This document shows positions 52,629 to 61,906 of a DNA stretch of 64,000 nucleotides, piece after piece. Below the pieces are notes generated by a model, which worked only from the letters and a program-made list of their open reading frames with translations, was not told where the DNA came from and made no database searches. How positions within the stretch are numbered: the first letter of the stretch is position 1; each line of letters begins with the position of its first letter. Source of the DNA: Streptomyces griseus subsp. griseus. GTDB lineage: Bacteria; Actinomycetota; Actinomycetes; Streptomycetales; Streptomycetaceae. The stretch lies in assembly GCF_000720255.1 (NCBI RefSeq), contig NZ_JOJE01000025.1, positions 1-64,000 of the forward strand. The letters run 5' to 3'. A program made the translations under genes and the position numbers.

Positions 52629-52644
52629 CTGAGTGCTCGCTGAG
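52629..52644. promoter_or_regulatory. Candidate OmpR-type direct repeat upstream of the HtrA-like gene
   Basis: CTGAG occurs at 52629-52633 and again at 52640-52644, 11 bp apart (one helical turn), 35-50 nt upstream of the protease start. On the transcribed strand this reads CTCAG-N6-CTCAG. Tandem half-sites with this spacing suit an OmpR-family regulator; the cognate regulator is encoded in the same operon. Weak evidence. Confidence 0.35.
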
Positions 52645-52863
52645 AAGCCCGACAGAACCTCGTATGCCCGATATAAGGGCGGCCGGGAGCGCTCCCGGCG
52701 GTCCCGGGAAACGGGAGGTTGCGCCGGGATGAGATCGCGGTGGGCGACAAAGGAAACCTTGTCGGACCTGTCGTGAAGGACGTGTGCAAAGGGGCTGTCG
52801 GGGCGCAATCTTGCTTGGTTCAGCCACCAGCCACCTCCCCTCAGCCCACTTCAGGAGCCTTGA

Positions 52864-54621
52864 GTGATACGTGCCCTGCGCGGCCGCTGGAGACGCCCCG
52901 TCACGGCGCTCCCCGCGGCCGCCCTCGCACTCGCACTGAGCTGCGCCGGCCTTCTCGCCGCCCAGCCCGCGACCGCGGCGGACGGACCGGCCGGACTGCC
53001 CGACGCGGGCGTCGCCGCCCAGTCGCAGACCCCGCAGCCGACCGCCTCCACCGAGGAACTGCACGACCGCGTCATCGCCGCGGCGAAGACCCAGGCGACT
53101 GTGACGACCAAGCCGTCCCAGTCGCCCTTCATCATCGGCGGCGGCGAGACGACGATCTCCAGTGCCCCGTGGATGGTCCAGCTCGCCTACTACGACGACA
53201 CCACCGGCGACGGCTACTTCTGCGGTGGCACCCTGGTCGCCCCCGACAAGGTCCTCACCGCCGCCCACTGTGTCGCGGGTCTGAACTGGGCGAAGAACGG
53301 CGCCGTCCTGGCCGGCACCGCCACCCTGAACGACCCGAGCGCCGGTGACGCGGCCGGCGTCTGGCGCCAGTGGACCCACCCCCACTTCAACGGCGACACC
53401 CTCCAGAACGACATCGCGGTCCTCACCCTCGACCGTCCGCTGGAGGAACCCTGGCTGCGCCTGGCCGCGTCCAACGACAGCGCCCTGTACAAGGCGGGCA
53501 CCAGCGCCAAGGTCTACGGCTGGGGCCTGACCTCCGGCGCCGACGGCGCCGACCTGTCGGCCAAGCTGCGCACCGCCACCCTTCCGCTGGTCGCCGACTC
53601 CACCTGCGACAGCGCGATGCAGTCGGTCCTCGGCAAGGACGCCTTCATCGAGGGCTCCATGATCTGCGCGGGCACCCCCGCCACCGGCACCGACGAGGGC
53701 ACCACCAGCCCCTGCAACGGTGACTCGGGCGGCCCGCTGGTCGTCGGTAACAAGATCGTCGGCATTGTCTCCTGGGGCGTCTCCGGCTGCACCGCCCAGG
53801 GCGCCTACCCGGTCTTCACCAAGGTCTCCTCGTACACCTGGGCCGCCCAGCCCCGCATCGACGACGCCGACCTGTCCTACGACGGCCGCGCCGACCTCCT
53901 CGCCCGCACGCCCTCCGGCGGCCTCTTCGAGCAGGACAGCAAGGGCACCTCACTGGCCCAGCGCGCCTTCCAGGGCAGCGGCTACCAGACCATCAGCTGG
54001 GGTCTGCAGGCCGACCTGGACCGGGACGGCTTCCAGGACCTGATCATCCGGGACAAGACCGACGGCAAGCTGTACCGCAGCTACCTGGACCACGCCTCCG
54101 GCGAGGCCACCTGGATGCAGGTCAGCTCCGTCTGGGGCGGCTACAAGTCCTACGCCATCCCGGGCGACCTCACCGGCGACGCCCGCCCCGACCTGGTCGC
54201 CGTCGACACCGACGGCTCGGTCTACCTCTACCCCGGCAAGGGCAACGGCCAGTTCTACGCCAAGGTCAAGGTCGTCGACCGAGCCTGGAAGGGCGTGCAG
54301 ATCTTCGGCCACGGCGACCTCTCCGGCGACGGCAAGGCCGACCTCCTGGTCCGCAACGGCTCGGGCGTCCTCTACCTCTACCGCGGCACCCAGCAGCAGA
54401 ACACTCCGTGGTCCGCCCGCGTCCAGGCCCGCACCGGCTTCACCTTCACGTCCTACGTGGCCAACGGCGACGTCACCGGCGACGGAATCGCCGACCTCAT
54501 CACCCGCGACGCGTCCGGCAACCTCTGGCTCTACCCCGGCACGAACAAGGCGTCGACCAGTCTCTTCGCCTCACGCATCAAGCTGGGCACGGGCTTCAAC
54601 CAGTACAACTTGCTGTTCTGA
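52864..54621 (+). CDS. Secreted trypsin-like protease with FG-GAP/VCBS repeats
   Basis: This 585-aa protein has a signal peptide (to about QPATAAD), a pro-region and a trypsin domain (about 90-335): VLTAAHC (His), NDIAVLTLD (Asp), CNGDSGGPLVV (Ser), GIVSWGVSGC. A C-terminal beta-propeller-like region (about 340-585) carries VCBS/FG-GAP units with Asp-rich Ca-binding loops such as DLDRDGFQDL, DLTGDARPDL, DLSGDGKADL and DVTGDGIADL. The repeats probably bind substrate or the cell surface. The GTG start has AGGAG 7 nt upstream. Confidence 0.93.
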   Translation: MIRALRGRWRRPVTALPAAALALALSCAGLLAAQPATAADGPAGLPDAGVAAQSQTPQPTASTEELHDRVIAAAKTQATVTTKPSQSPFIIGGGETTISSAPWMVQLAYYDDTTGDGYFCGGTLVAPDKVLTAAHCVAGLNWAKNGAVLAGTATLNDPSAGDAAGVWRQWTHPHFNGDTLQNDIAVLTLDRPLEEPWLRLAASNDSALYKAGTSAKVYGWGLTSGADGADLSAKLRTATLPLVADSTCDSAMQSVLGKDAFIEGSMICAGTPATGTDEGTTSPCNGDSGGPLVVGNKIVGIVSWGVSGCTAQGAYPVFTKVSSYTWAAQPRIDDADLSYDGRADLLARTPSGGLFEQDSKGTSLAQRAFQGSGYQTISWGLQADLDRDGFQDLIIRDKTDGKLYRSYLDHASGEATWMQVSSVWGGYKSYAIPGDLTGDARPDLVAVDTDGSVYLYPGKGNGQFYAKVKVVDRAWKGVQIFGHGDLSGDGKADLLVRNGSGVLYLYRGTQQQNTPWSARVQARTGFTFTSYVANGDVTGDGIADLITRDASGNLWLYPGTNKASTSLFASRIKLGTGFNQYNLLF

Positions 54622-54640
54622 ACATCAGGGTCTCAGTGAA

Positions 54641-54662
54641 CCGCGCCCCGAAAGGGGCGCGG
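54641..54662 (+). terminator. Terminator hairpin after the trypsin/VCBS gene
   Basis: CCGCGCCCC and GGGGCGCGG form a 9-bp perfect stem closed by a GAAA tetraloop, 19 nt after the stop. No T tract. It lies between convergent genes and may serve both. Confidence 0.8.
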
Positions 54663-54732
54663 GGCGCTGTCGATGTGCGGCTCCGCCGCGTGGGCGCGAC
54701 GAGCCACACCCCACCCGCACGCGCGAGCCGGC

Positions 54733-55755
54733 CTAAGCACACCCACACGACCGGCGCACCACCAGCCGTGACGGGAACACCTTCAGCCGCTCCCGCCGGG
54801 AACCGGCAACCCGCACACCGTCATCCAGCACCAGATCCACCGCCGCCCGAGCCATCGCCGACCGGTCCGACGCCACCGTCGTCAACCGAGGATCGGCCAG
54901 CCCCGCCTCCTTGATGTCGTCGAAGCCGACGACACCCAGCTCTCCCGGCACATCGATCCGCAGCTCACGGGCCGCCCGCAGCAAGCCGATCGCCTGGTCG
55001 TCGGTGGAGCAGAAGACGGCCGGCGGCCGCTGCGGCCCGGAGAGGATCTCCAGCGCGACCTGGTACGCGTCGTACCGGTTGTACGGCGCCTCGAAGAGCC
55101 GTCCCTCCGTCGAGATCCCCGCCTCGGCCATCGCCCGGCGCCAGCCCTCGACGTGGTCGGAGACGGGGTCGCCGACCGAGGGGGTCTCGGCGGTGCCGCC
55201 CATACAGGCGACGTACTCGTAGCCGTGCTCCAGCAGGTGCCGTACGGCGAGCTGCGCGCCGCCCAGGTCGTCCGTGACGACGGCGACGTCGTCGATGGCC
55301 TCGGGCCGCTCGTGCAGCAGGACGACCCTCGCGTCCCACGCCTCGATCTCCGCGGCGGCCTGGTCGTTCAGCGCGTGGCTGACCAGGATGAGCCCGGAGA
55401 CGCGCATGCCGAGGAACGCCCGCAGATAGTGGACCTCGCGCTCAGCGACGTAGTCGGTGTTCCCGACGAGCACCATTTTTCCGCGCTCGGAGGCCGCCTG
55501 CTCGACCGCGTGCGCCATCTCCCCGAAGAAGGGCTGGCGCGCGTCCGGGATGATCAGTCCTATGAGATCCGTGCGCCGGGACGCCATCGCCTGGGCGACC
55601 CGGTCCGGGCGGTACCCCAGCTCCTTGATCGCGGCGAGGACACGCTCGCGCGTGGCCGGGGCGACCGGCCGGGGTCCGTTGTTGATGACGTAACTGACGA
55701 CGGCGGTGGAAGTTCCCGCAAGTCGCGCCACATCATCCCGAGTCACCTTGGCCAC
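54733..55755 (-). CDS. LacI-family transcriptional regulator
   Basis: This 340-aa protein has an N-terminal LacI HTH ([20 protein letters not shown] then [16 protein letters not shown]) and a periplasmic-binding-protein-like effector domain (about 60-335; [60 protein letters not shown]). It probably binds a sugar-like ligand. No transporter or sugar enzyme adjoins, so it may be a more global regulator. The C-terminus ends with SCGCA. Confidence 0.92.
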   Translation of the reverse strand: MAKVTRDDVARLAGTSTAVVSYVINNGPRPVAPATRERVLAAIKELGYRPDRVAQAMASRRTDLIGLIIPDARQPFFGEMAHAVEQAASERGKMVLVGNTDYVAEREVHYLRAFLGMRVSGLILVSHALNDQAAAEIEAWDARVVLLHERPEAIDDVAVVTDDLGGAQLAVRHLLEHGYEYVACMGGTAETPSVGDPVSDHVEGWRRAMAEAGISTEGRLFEAPYNRYDAYQVALEILSGPQRPPAVFCSTDDQAIGLLRAARELRIDVPGELGVVGFDDIKEAGLADPRLTTVASDRSAMARAAVDLVLDDGVRVAGSRRERLKVFPSRLVVRRSCGCA

Positions 55756-55862
55756 GCGCGGAGTCTACGCGGATGGACCCGCTCTGGGCAGGGCGTCAGG
55801 GGCCACAGCTGTGCGAAGGCAACGCCCCACCCGGGCGTCGCGACGCCCTGCCCGGGCGTCCG

Positions 55863-56642
55863 CTAGGCCTCCGCGCGGGCCTCTGCCGCGTCCAGCGCGG
55901 CCGTATCGTCCGCATCTTCCGATTTTGCCCGGTCTGCCTTGGCCTTGGCCTCCTCGGTCGCCCGCTCGACCTTCTCCGGCGTAACGAATCGATAACCGAC
56001 GTTCCGGACGGTTCCGATCAGCGACTCGTGCTCGGGGCCGAGCTTGGCGCGCAGCCGTCGTACGTGCACGTCGACCGTGCGGGTGCCGCCGAAGTAGTCG
56101 TAGCCCCACACCTCCTGCAGCAGCTGCGCGCGCGTGAAGACGCGGCCCGGGTGCTGTGCGAGGTACTTCAGGAGCTCGAACTCCTTGAAGGTGAGGTCCA
56201 GGACCCGGCCCTTGAGCTTGGCCGAGTACGTCGCCTCGTCGACCGAGAGGTCGCCGTTGCGGATCTCCATCGGGGAGTCGTCGTTGACGATCTGCTGCCG
56301 GCCCATGGCCAGCCGCAGCCGGGCCTCCACCTCCGCGGGACCTGCGGTGTCGAGGAGGACGTCGTCGATGCCCCAGTCGGCGGTGACGGCGGCGAGGCCG
56401 CCCTCGGTGACGACGAGGACGAGCGGACAGCCGGGGCCGGTCGACCGCAGCAGCTGGCACAGGCTGCGGACCTGTGGGAGGTCGCGGCGGCCGTCGATCA
56501 GGATGACGTCGGCACCGGGGGTGTCGACGAGAGCGGGTCCCTCCGCCGGGGCGACCCGCACGTTGTGCAGGAGCAGGCCAAGGGCGGGGAGCACCTCCGT
56601 CGACGGCTGGAGGGCATTGGTCAGGAGCAGCAGAGAACTCAT
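55863..56642 (-). CDS. glnR: Global nitrogen regulator GlnR
   Basis: This 259-aa OmpR-family protein has an atypical receiver domain: Asp50 ([10 protein letters not shown]) is kept but the usual N-terminal acidic pocket is missing ([15 protein letters not shown]), as in GlnR proteins that work without a kinase. The C-terminal winged helix (about 125-225) has [40 protein letters not shown] and [10 protein letters not shown]. The tail is Glu/Ala/Lys rich. No sensor kinase is nearby. It activates ammonium assimilation and transport genes in Streptomyces (known for the family). The ATG at 56642 begins MSSLLLL. Confidence 0.94.
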   Translation of the reverse strand: MSSLLLLTNALQPSTEVLPALGLLLHNVRVAPAEGPALVDTPGADVILIDGRRDLPQVRSLCQLLRSTGPGCPLVLVVTEGGLAAVTADWGIDDVLLDTAGPAEVEARLRLAMGRQQIVNDDSPMEIRNGDLSVDEATYSAKLKGRVLDLTFKEFELLKYLAQHPGRVFTRAQLLQEVWGYDYFGGTRTVDVHVRRLRAKLGPEHESLIGTVRNVGYRFVTPEKVERATEEAKAKADRAKSEDADDTAALDAAEARAEA

Positions 56643-56812
56643 ACGTCTGGTTCCTCCTCGGTCCCTGCGAGGACGTGGGCGGTACGGCAACTGCTCTGCG
56701 ATCCCGGGGCCCGTACACCTGCGGTTTTCCGCTTCGTATACAACGCTTCCGAAAGCACAAAAGGACCCGGGGGCTACGCTGCCCGAGTCCTCTGTCCAGC
56801 AGAATAGCCCAC

Positions 56813-57673
56813 ATGAGCACTGGTCGGGCAGGTCATGTGGCGCGATCCACCACTCGTCCGCATGGCGAGACGCCCAGACGGAGCCCTTTGCGGACGTTTC
56901 TGCGCACGGTCGACGGCGTATCGATCAATTCCGTATACGAGCCGGGTGAGGTCGTATACGACGCTCGGCGGACACCTTCTGTCGGCCTCGTGTTCGTGAT
57001 CGCACACGGATTCACCGGCGCTGTGGACCGGCCACATGTACGACGGGTGGCGCGTGCCTTCGCCCGTCACGGAGCCGTGGTCACCTTCTCCTTCCGCGGG
57101 CACGGCGCGTCGGGCGGGCACTCCACCGTCGGCGACCGCGAGGTGTACGACCTGGCGGCCGCGGTGCGCTGGGCCCGCGAACTCGGGCACACGCGCGTGG
57201 TCACCGTCGGCTTCTCCATGGGCGGCTCGGTGGTGCTGCGGCACGCGGCGCTGAACGGCGGGGACAAGCACGACGACCCGGCCCGTACGGACGCGGTGGT
57301 CTCCGTCAGTGCGCCGGCCCGCTGGTACTACCGGGGGACCGCCCCCATGCGGCGGTTGCACTGGCTGGTGACCCGGCCCGAGGGGCGGCTCGTGGGCCGC
57401 TACGGGTTCGGTACCCGCATCCACCGCCGCGAGTGGGACCCGGTGCCCCTCTCCCCGGTGGAGGCGGTCCCACGGATCGCGCCGACCCCGCTGCTCATCG
57501 TGCACGGCGACCGGGACGGCTACTTTCCCCTCGACCACCCCCGGATGCTCGCGGCCGCAGCCGGTGACCACGGGGAACTGTGGCTGGAACCCGGCATGGG
57601 GCACGCCGAGCACGCGGCGCACGACGTGCTGCTGGCCCGCATCGCGGACTGGGCGGCAGCGCGAGCGGGCTAG
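56813..57673 (+). CDS. Alpha/beta hydrolase
   Basis: This 286-aa protein has an alpha/beta-hydrolase fold: oxyanion region IAHGFTGAV, nucleophile elbow VGFSMGGSV (Ser135), acidic residue in [11 protein letters not shown] and catalytic His in GMGHAEHA. It lacks a signal peptide, so it is cytoplasmic. The ATG at 56813 is preferred; upstream frame overlaps the glnR promoter. It is divergent from glnR and leads the group with the MoaD-like and membrane-protein genes. Substrate unknown. Confidence 0.87.
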   Translation: MSTGRAGHVARSTTRPHGETPRRSPLRTFLRTVDGVSINSVYEPGEVVYDARRTPSVGLVFVIAHGFTGAVDRPHVRRVARAFARHGAVVTFSFRGHGASGGHSTVGDREVYDLAAAVRWARELGHTRVVTVGFSMGGSVVLRHAALNGGDKHDDPARTDAVVSVSAPARWYYRGTAPMRRLHWLVTRPEGRLVGRYGFGTRIHRREWDPVPLSPVEAVPRIAPTPLLIVHGDRDGYFPLDHPRMLAAAAGDHGELWLEPGMGHAEHAAHDVLLARIADWAAARAG

Positions 57674-57719
57674 CCTGACCGTGTACACCGCCGAGTCTGA
57701 TCGCTGATTGAGGAAACCG

Positions 57720-57974
57720 ATGGCAAAGGTCACGGTGCGCTACTGGGCCGCCGCCAAGGCCGCGGCCGGCGTCGCCGACGAGCCGTACGACGCGGCCACG
57801 CTCGCGGAGGCGCTGGACGCGGTGCGCGAGCGGCACGCCGGTGAGCTGAGCCGCGTGCTGCGGCGGTGCTCGTTCCTCGTCGACGGCGATCCCGTGGGGA
57901 CGCGCGCGCATGAGACGGTACGGCTGGCCGAGGGCGGCACGGTTGAGGTGCTCCCGCCGTTCGCAGGAGGGTGA
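57720..57974 (+). CDS. MoaD/ThiS-family sulfur carrier protein
   Basis: The 84-aa protein has a ubiquitin-like fold and ends in the GG needed for activation and thiocarboxylate formation (PPFAGG). VTVRYWAAAKAAAGVADEPY and VLPPFAGG are typical of MoaD. MoaD donates sulfur in molybdopterin synthesis, but no moaE adjoins it, so its acceptor is uncertain. GAGGAA sits 5 nt before the ATG at 57720. The downstream gene starts 3 nt after the stop. Confidence 0.86.
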   Translation: MAKVTVRYWAAAKAAAGVADEPYDAATLAEALDAVRERHAGELSRVLRRCSFLVDGDPVGTRAHETVRLAEGGTVEVLPPFAGG

Positions 57975-57977
57975 GCA

Positions 57978-59081
57978 GTGAGCAACCAGCCGTATGAGGG
58001 GTACGACCCTTATGCCCAGCAGCATCAGCAGCCGCAGCAACAGCACCAGGCGTGGCCTCAGGACGAGTACGCGCAGCAGTACCGGCAACAGCCGTACCAG
58101 CAACAGCCGTACCAGCAACAGCAGTACCAGCAGCCCCACGACGAGGCGCAGCAGTACACGCAGCAGTGGCAGGGGCAGACCTGGGACACGCAGGTGCAGG
58201 GGTACCAGCCGGTTCACGAGGAACCGGGCGCCGCGGTCCACGCCACCCCGGGCGACGGCGGGCAGCGGGGCGCCGCCGAGGATCCCCCCGTCTACGGGCC
58301 CTCGACCCTCGCCGGGAACTCCCGCGTCACCGACGCCCAGCGCGCCCGCCTCGAAGGACGCTCCCCGATCATCGAGCCCGGCATGCAGCCGGCCGCGCTC
58401 ACCGCGCTGCTCGGTGTGCTGGTGTCCGGTACCGCGGCGATCGGGTCGTACGCCCTCCTCGTGCCCCTCGTCCTGCTCCAGGCCGTCACCGCCGCGGGCT
58501 GGTTCCGGCTGAACGGGATGTGGCCCGCCCGGCAGGGCATCGCGCTGGCGTTCCTGGGAGCGCTGGTGTCGGACGTGGCGCTGCTCGTGGCGGGGAGGGA
58601 CAACGCGCCCGCCGCGATCCTCGGGACGCTGGGTGTGTGGGTGCTGCTCTGTCTCGTGCTCCAGCTGCGTTCGCACGCCGACCCGGACGAGCGGATGTAC
58701 GGCCTGATGGCGACCGTGACGTCGTCGGCGCTGGCCATCGTGGCGACCGGGTTCCTCGCGGCGGAGCCGGACGCGGTCACGGTCGGCGCGGCCGCGGTGG
58801 CCGTCGCCGTACTGGCCCGTGCGCTGCCGCTGCCGACCCCCGCCTCCGTGGTGGTCTCGCTGCTGGCCGCGGCCGGTGCCGGGATCGCCGTGGGCGGGCT
58901 GACGGACCTGCAGTCGAAGGGCGCGCTGCTGGGCGCGGGAGCGGCGGTCTGCGCGCTGATCGGGCACCGGGTCGCGAGCTACGACTACCCGTCCCGGTTC
59001 GTGCACTTCACGGCGGGCGTGGCCCTGCCGCTGTCCGCCGCCGCGCCGGTTGTGTGGGTGTTGGGGCAGGCCCTCGGCTGA
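57978..59081 (+). CDS. Polytopic membrane protein with a Gln/Tyr-rich N-terminus
   Basis: The 367-aa protein has a long disordered N-terminus (1 to about 95) rich in QQPYQQ-type repeats and then about seven helices between residues 135 and 365 (for example ALTALLGVLVSGTAAIGSYA, ALAIVATGFLAAEPDAVTVG). No family function recognised. It starts 3 nt after the MoaD-like stop. Similar proteins occur in Streptomyces at this locus as I recall. Confidence 0.78.
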   Translation: MSNQPYEGYDPYAQQHQQPQQQHQAWPQDEYAQQYRQQPYQQQPYQQQQYQQPHDEAQQYTQQWQGQTWDTQVQGYQPVHEEPGAAVHATPGDGGQRGAAEDPPVYGPSTLAGNSRVTDAQRARLEGRSPIIEPGMQPAALTALLGVLVSGTAAIGSYALLVPLVLLQAVTAAGWFRLNGMWPARQGIALAFLGALVSDVALLVAGRDNAPAAILGTLGVWVLLCLVLQLRSHADPDERMYGLMATVTSSALAIVATGFLAAEPDAVTVGAAAVAVAVLARALPLPTPASVVVSLLAAAGAGIAVGGLTDLQSKGALLGAGAAVCALIGHRVASYDYPSRFVHFTAGVALPLSAAAPVVWVLGQALG

Positions 59082-59187
59082 CCTGTGAGCGCTTGTCACA
59101 GGTGATCGACAAAAGCGGGGTGGCCCCACGGCCCAGGGTTACCGTGGCTGTCTCTGTCACGGACAGCCAAGTGGGGGAACACGGCAA

Positions 59188-59922
59188 ATGCGCGCGCTGC
59201 GGATACTTCTGGTCACGGTCATCGTCCTGGGCGTGCTGTTCGTGATCGTCGACCGGGTCGCGGTGCACTTCGCCGAGGGCGAGGCGGCCGACAGGCTGAA
59301 GTCGACCGAGAACCTGGCGTCCACGCCGGACGTGTCCATCGACGGCTTCCCCTTCCTGACCCAGGTCGCCGGCGGTGAGCTCGACGAGGTCGAGGTCGGC
59401 ATCAAGGACTACGAGGCGCCCACCGGCAGTGGTGGCAGGACCATCCGGATCGACGACATGAAGGCCGAGATGAAGGGCGTCACCTTCTCCGGCGACTACA
59501 GCTCCGCCACCGCCGCCTCCGCGACCGGCACGGCGACCATCGCCTACGACGAGCTGCTCAAGGCGGCCAAGTCGGAGCCGACGCGGGTCGCGCCCGCGGT
59601 GACCGCGCAGGTGGTGGGCCTGTCCGACGGCGGCAACGGCAAGATCAAGGTCCAGATCGACGCGACGGTCCTCGGGGTGAAGCTGCCCAAGCCGGTCTCC
59701 GTGCTCAGCTCGGTCACGGTCGACGGGGACACCGTGCGGGTGCGCGCCGACTCGCTGCCCGACCTCGGCATCGACCTCGCCGAGACCGTGATCCGTTCGA
59801 TCACCGACTTCCAGCAGACCATCGAGCAACTGCCCGGCGGTATCCGGCTGGACAAGGTGCAGGCCGCGCAGGACGGTGTGGACATCACGGTGAAGGGTTC
59901 GAACGTCAGGCTCGCCGGGTAG
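59188..59922 (+). CDS. DUF2993 (LmeA-like) protein
   Basis: This 244-aa protein has an N-terminal membrane helix/signal (MRALRILLVTVIVLGVLFVI) and a DUF2993 domain with VSIDGFPFLTQVAGGELDEV and a YDELLKAAKSEPTRV segment. It resembles the larger DUF2993 protein at 42393. The mature domain would lie outside the cell. It is followed by the sulfur-related leader region. A GGGGAA motif precedes the ATG. Confidence 0.86.
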   Translation: MRALRILLVTVIVLGVLFVIVDRVAVHFAEGEAADRLKSTENLASTPDVSIDGFPFLTQVAGGELDEVEVGIKDYEAPTGSGGRTIRIDDMKAEMKGVTFSGDYSSATAASATGTATIAYDELLKAAKSEPTRVAPAVTAQVVGLSDGGNGKIKVQIDATVLGVKLPKPVSVLSSVTVDGDTVRVRADSLPDLGIDLAETVIRSITDFQQTIEQLPGGIRLDKVQAAQDGVDITVKGSNVRLAG

Positions 59923-60126
59923 GACCAGGTCCGGCGTCCGGTGGACCCAGGTGTCCGATCAGCGAGACACCGATGTCCGATCCGTAGATCGAGTGGGGGC
60001 GCGGACGCCCGGGAACCGTGCGGGGCACGGCCGGACACCCTCCCGTTCTCACATCCCGGACGATCGCATCTCAAAATGCGACACACCGGTGACATGCCCG
60101 CCTCTCCCTCCCTACGATCGACAACT

Positions 60127-60207
60127 ATGAAGCGACAGGCGGATCTCACGAAGCGGCGGGCAGTAGACCTGTGCCGCGTCGCCGCCATGCTCTGTCGCCC
60201 CTTCTGA
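60127..60207 (+). CDS. Cys-containing leader peptide upstream of the rhodanese gene
   Basis: A 26-codon ORF encodes MKRQADLTKRRAVDLCRVAA then MLCRPF. The Arg-Arg-Ala-Val-Asp-Leu-Cys-Arg-Val plus LCR end matches short leader peptides seen upstream of actinobacterial sulfur genes as I recall. The two Cys codons close to the stop suggest ribosome stalling when cysteinyl-tRNA is scarce. It ends 120 nt before the sulfurtransferase start. The hairpin at 60210-60225 begins 2 nt after its stop. Confidence 0.82.
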   Translation: MKRQADLTKRRAVDLCRVAAMLCRPF

Positions 60208-60209
60208 GT

Positions 60210-60225
60210 GGAAGCGCCGGCTTCC
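60210..60225 (+). promoter_or_regulatory. Hairpin just after the leader peptide
   Basis: GGAAGC and GCTTCC form a 6-bp stem with a GCCG loop. A further small pair (GCCCT/AGGGC at about 60238-60251) lies downstream. They could be parts of an attenuator, but no T-tract terminator is visible. Confidence 0.35.
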
Positions 60226-60327
60226 GCATCCCCCACCGCCCTGCAGAGGGCATATGTGTGCTGCCCCCACTCGGGGCCGCACTCTCACTCGCACGCCCCG
60301 CCGTAACTGCCCCGGAGGAGAAACAGC

Positions 60328-61167
60328 ATGAGCCGCAGCGACGTCCTGGTAGACGCCGACTGGGTCCAGGAGCACCTGGACGACCCGAGCATCGCCATCG
60401 TCGAGGTGGACGAGGACACCAGCGCGTACGAGAAGAACCACATCCGCAACGCGATCCGGATCGACTGGACCCAGGACCTCCAGGACCCGGTCCGCCGTGA
60501 CTTCATCGACCAGGAGGGCTTCGAGAAGCTCCTGTCGGCGAAGGGCATCGCCAACGACACGCTGGTGATCCTCTACGGCGGCAACAACAACTGGTTCGCG
60601 TCCTACGCCTACTGGTACTTCAAGCTGTACGGCCACGAGAACGTCAAGCTGCTCGACGGTGGCCGCAAGAAGTGGGAGCTGGACGCCCGCGAGCTGGTCG
60701 AGGAGGTGCCCGAGCGCGCCACGACCGACTACAAGGCCAAGGCGCAGAACACCTCCATCCGCGCCTTCCGTGACGACGTGGTCGCCGCGATCGGTTCGCA
60801 GAACCTGGTCGACGTCCGCTCGCCCGACGAGTTCTCCGGCAAGCTGCTCGCCCCCGCGCACCTGCCGCAGGAGCAGTCGCAGCGTCCGGGTCACGTCCCG
60901 AGCGCCCGCAACATCCCGTGGTCGAAGAACGCCAACGACGACGGCACCTTCAAGTCGGACGACGAGCTCAAGGAGCTCTACGCCGAGGAGCAGGTGGACC
61001 TGGCCAAGGACACCATCGCCTACTGCCGCATCGGTGAGCGCTCCGCGCTGACCTGGTTCGTCCTGCACGAGCTGCTCGGTGTCGAGAACGTCAAGAACTA
61101 CGACGGTTCCTGGACCGAGTACGGCTCCCTCGTCGGCGTGCCCATCGAGCTCGGCGCCAACAAGTAA
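60328..61167 (+). CDS. Two-domain rhodanese (thiosulfate/3-mercaptopyruvate sulfurtransferase)
   Basis: This 279-aa protein has two rhodanese domains (about 5-125 and 140-275). The catalytic Cys233 lies in IAYCRIGERSALTW, the CRxGxR form usual in actinobacterial thiosulfate sulfurtransferases. RIDWTQDLQDPVRRDFID and LLDGGRKKWELDARELVEE are conserved first-domain segments. It moves sulfur from thiosulfate or mercaptopyruvate to cyanide or thiols. GGAGGAGAAA precedes the ATG. DUF1416 follows in the same operon. Confidence 0.94.
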   Translation: MSRSDVLVDADWVQEHLDDPSIAIVEVDEDTSAYEKNHIRNAIRIDWTQDLQDPVRRDFIDQEGFEKLLSAKGIANDTLVILYGGNNNWFASYAYWYFKLYGHENVKLLDGGRKKWELDARELVEEVPERATTDYKAKAQNTSIRAFRDDVVAAIGSQNLVDVRSPDEFSGKLLAPAHLPQEQSQRPGHVPSARNIPWSKNANDDGTFKSDDELKELYAEEQVDLAKDTIAYCRIGERSALTWFVLHELLGVENVKNYDGSWTEYGSLVGVPIELGANK

Positions 61168-61242
61168 GCGCCGACGCGCACCGAACAGACCAAACCACCC
61201 CGACCGGCCTTCCTTCCGGTCAGACCCCTTCTGGAGAAAGAC

Positions 61243-61530
61243 ATGTGTGGAGCGAAGGCCGGCGGCCCGGACGCCTCGACGATCAAGCCCGGTGAGACCA
61301 CGATCCAGGGTCAGGTGACCCGCGACGGCGAGCCGGTGACGGGCTACGTCCGTCTGCTGGACTCGACCGGCGAGTTCACCGCGGAGGTCCCGACCTCCGC
61401 CACGGGCCAGTTCCGGTTCTACGCCGCCGAGGGCACGTGGACCGTTCGCGCCCTCGTCCCCGGCGCCACCGCCGACCGCACGGTCGTCGCCCAGAAGGGC
61501 GGCCTCGCGGAGGTCGCGATCGCGGTCTGA
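61243..61530 (+). CDS. DUF1416 protein
   Basis: The 95-aa protein starts MCGAKAGGPDASTIKPGETT and has a beta-sandwich-like sequence (TIQGQVTRDGEPVTGYVRLL, FRFYAAEGTWTVRALVPGAT). Members of this family almost always follow a thiosulfate sulfurtransferase gene, as here with a 75-nt gap. The N-terminal Cys2 is conserved to my knowledge. No catalytic function is established. A strong terminator follows. Confidence 0.9.
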   Translation: MCGAKAGGPDASTIKPGETTIQGQVTRDGEPVTGYVRLLDSTGEFTAEVPTSATGQFRFYAAEGTWTVRALVPGATADRTVVAQKGGLAEVAIAV

Positions 61531-61548
61531 GCACGCTCAGTACCGGCA

Positions 61549-61593
61549 GGAGGGCCGCACCCCCCGGGTTGGACGCCTGGGGTGCGGCCCTCC
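61549..61593 (+). terminator. Terminator after the sulfurtransferase-DUF1416 operon
   Basis: GGAGGGCCGCACCCC pairs perfectly with GGGGTGCGGCCCTCC (15 bp) around a 15-nt loop, starting 18 nt after the DUF1416 stop. Confidence 0.9.
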
Positions 61594-61619
61594 GGCTCGT
61601 CCGGACCTACTCTGGACGT

Positions 61620-61883
61620 ATGTACGCACGGCGACGGCACGTTTACTTCGCCATGATGGGGACCTGCGTCGGTCTCTTCGTCCTGGCCTGGGGAGTCGTA
61701 CGCATCTGGTCCGTCCCGGCGGCGGTGGGGATGTGCGTGGTCGCCATGCTCATTCCGCCCGTGGCGGCGATGGTGGCCAACCGGCGGGGCCCCGAGGACC
61801 GCTGGTGGGACGACCCTTCGGGGGACCCGGAGTCCGACGAGTGGTGGGACGAGCTGGACGGCAAGAAGCGGCCCCGTCCCTAG
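61620..61883 (+). CDS. DUF3099-type membrane protein
   Basis: The 87-aa protein has two helices (FAMMGTCVGLFVLAWGVVRI and VPAAVGMCVVAMLIPPVAAM) and a Trp/Asp-rich cytoplasmic tail (PEDRWWDDPSGDPESDEWWD), as in DUF3099. The ATG at 61620 begins MYARRRHVYF. Its stop codon lies inside a palindrome that probably terminates transcription. Function unknown. Confidence 0.84.
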   Translation: MYARRRHVYFAMMGTCVGLFVLAWGVVRIWSVPAAVGMCVVAMLIPPVAAMVANRRGPEDRWWDDPSGDPESDEWWDELDGKKRPRP

Positions 61884-61890
61884 GGACGGG
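61873..61890. terminator. Palindromic terminator overlapping the DUF3099 stop
   Basis: CCCGTCCC-TA-GGGACGGG is a perfect palindrome whose centre contains the TAG stop. It lies between convergent genes (DUF3099 and DsrE-like) and could serve both. Confidence 0.6.
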
Positions 61891-61906
61891 CACCGCGTCC
61901 CACGTC

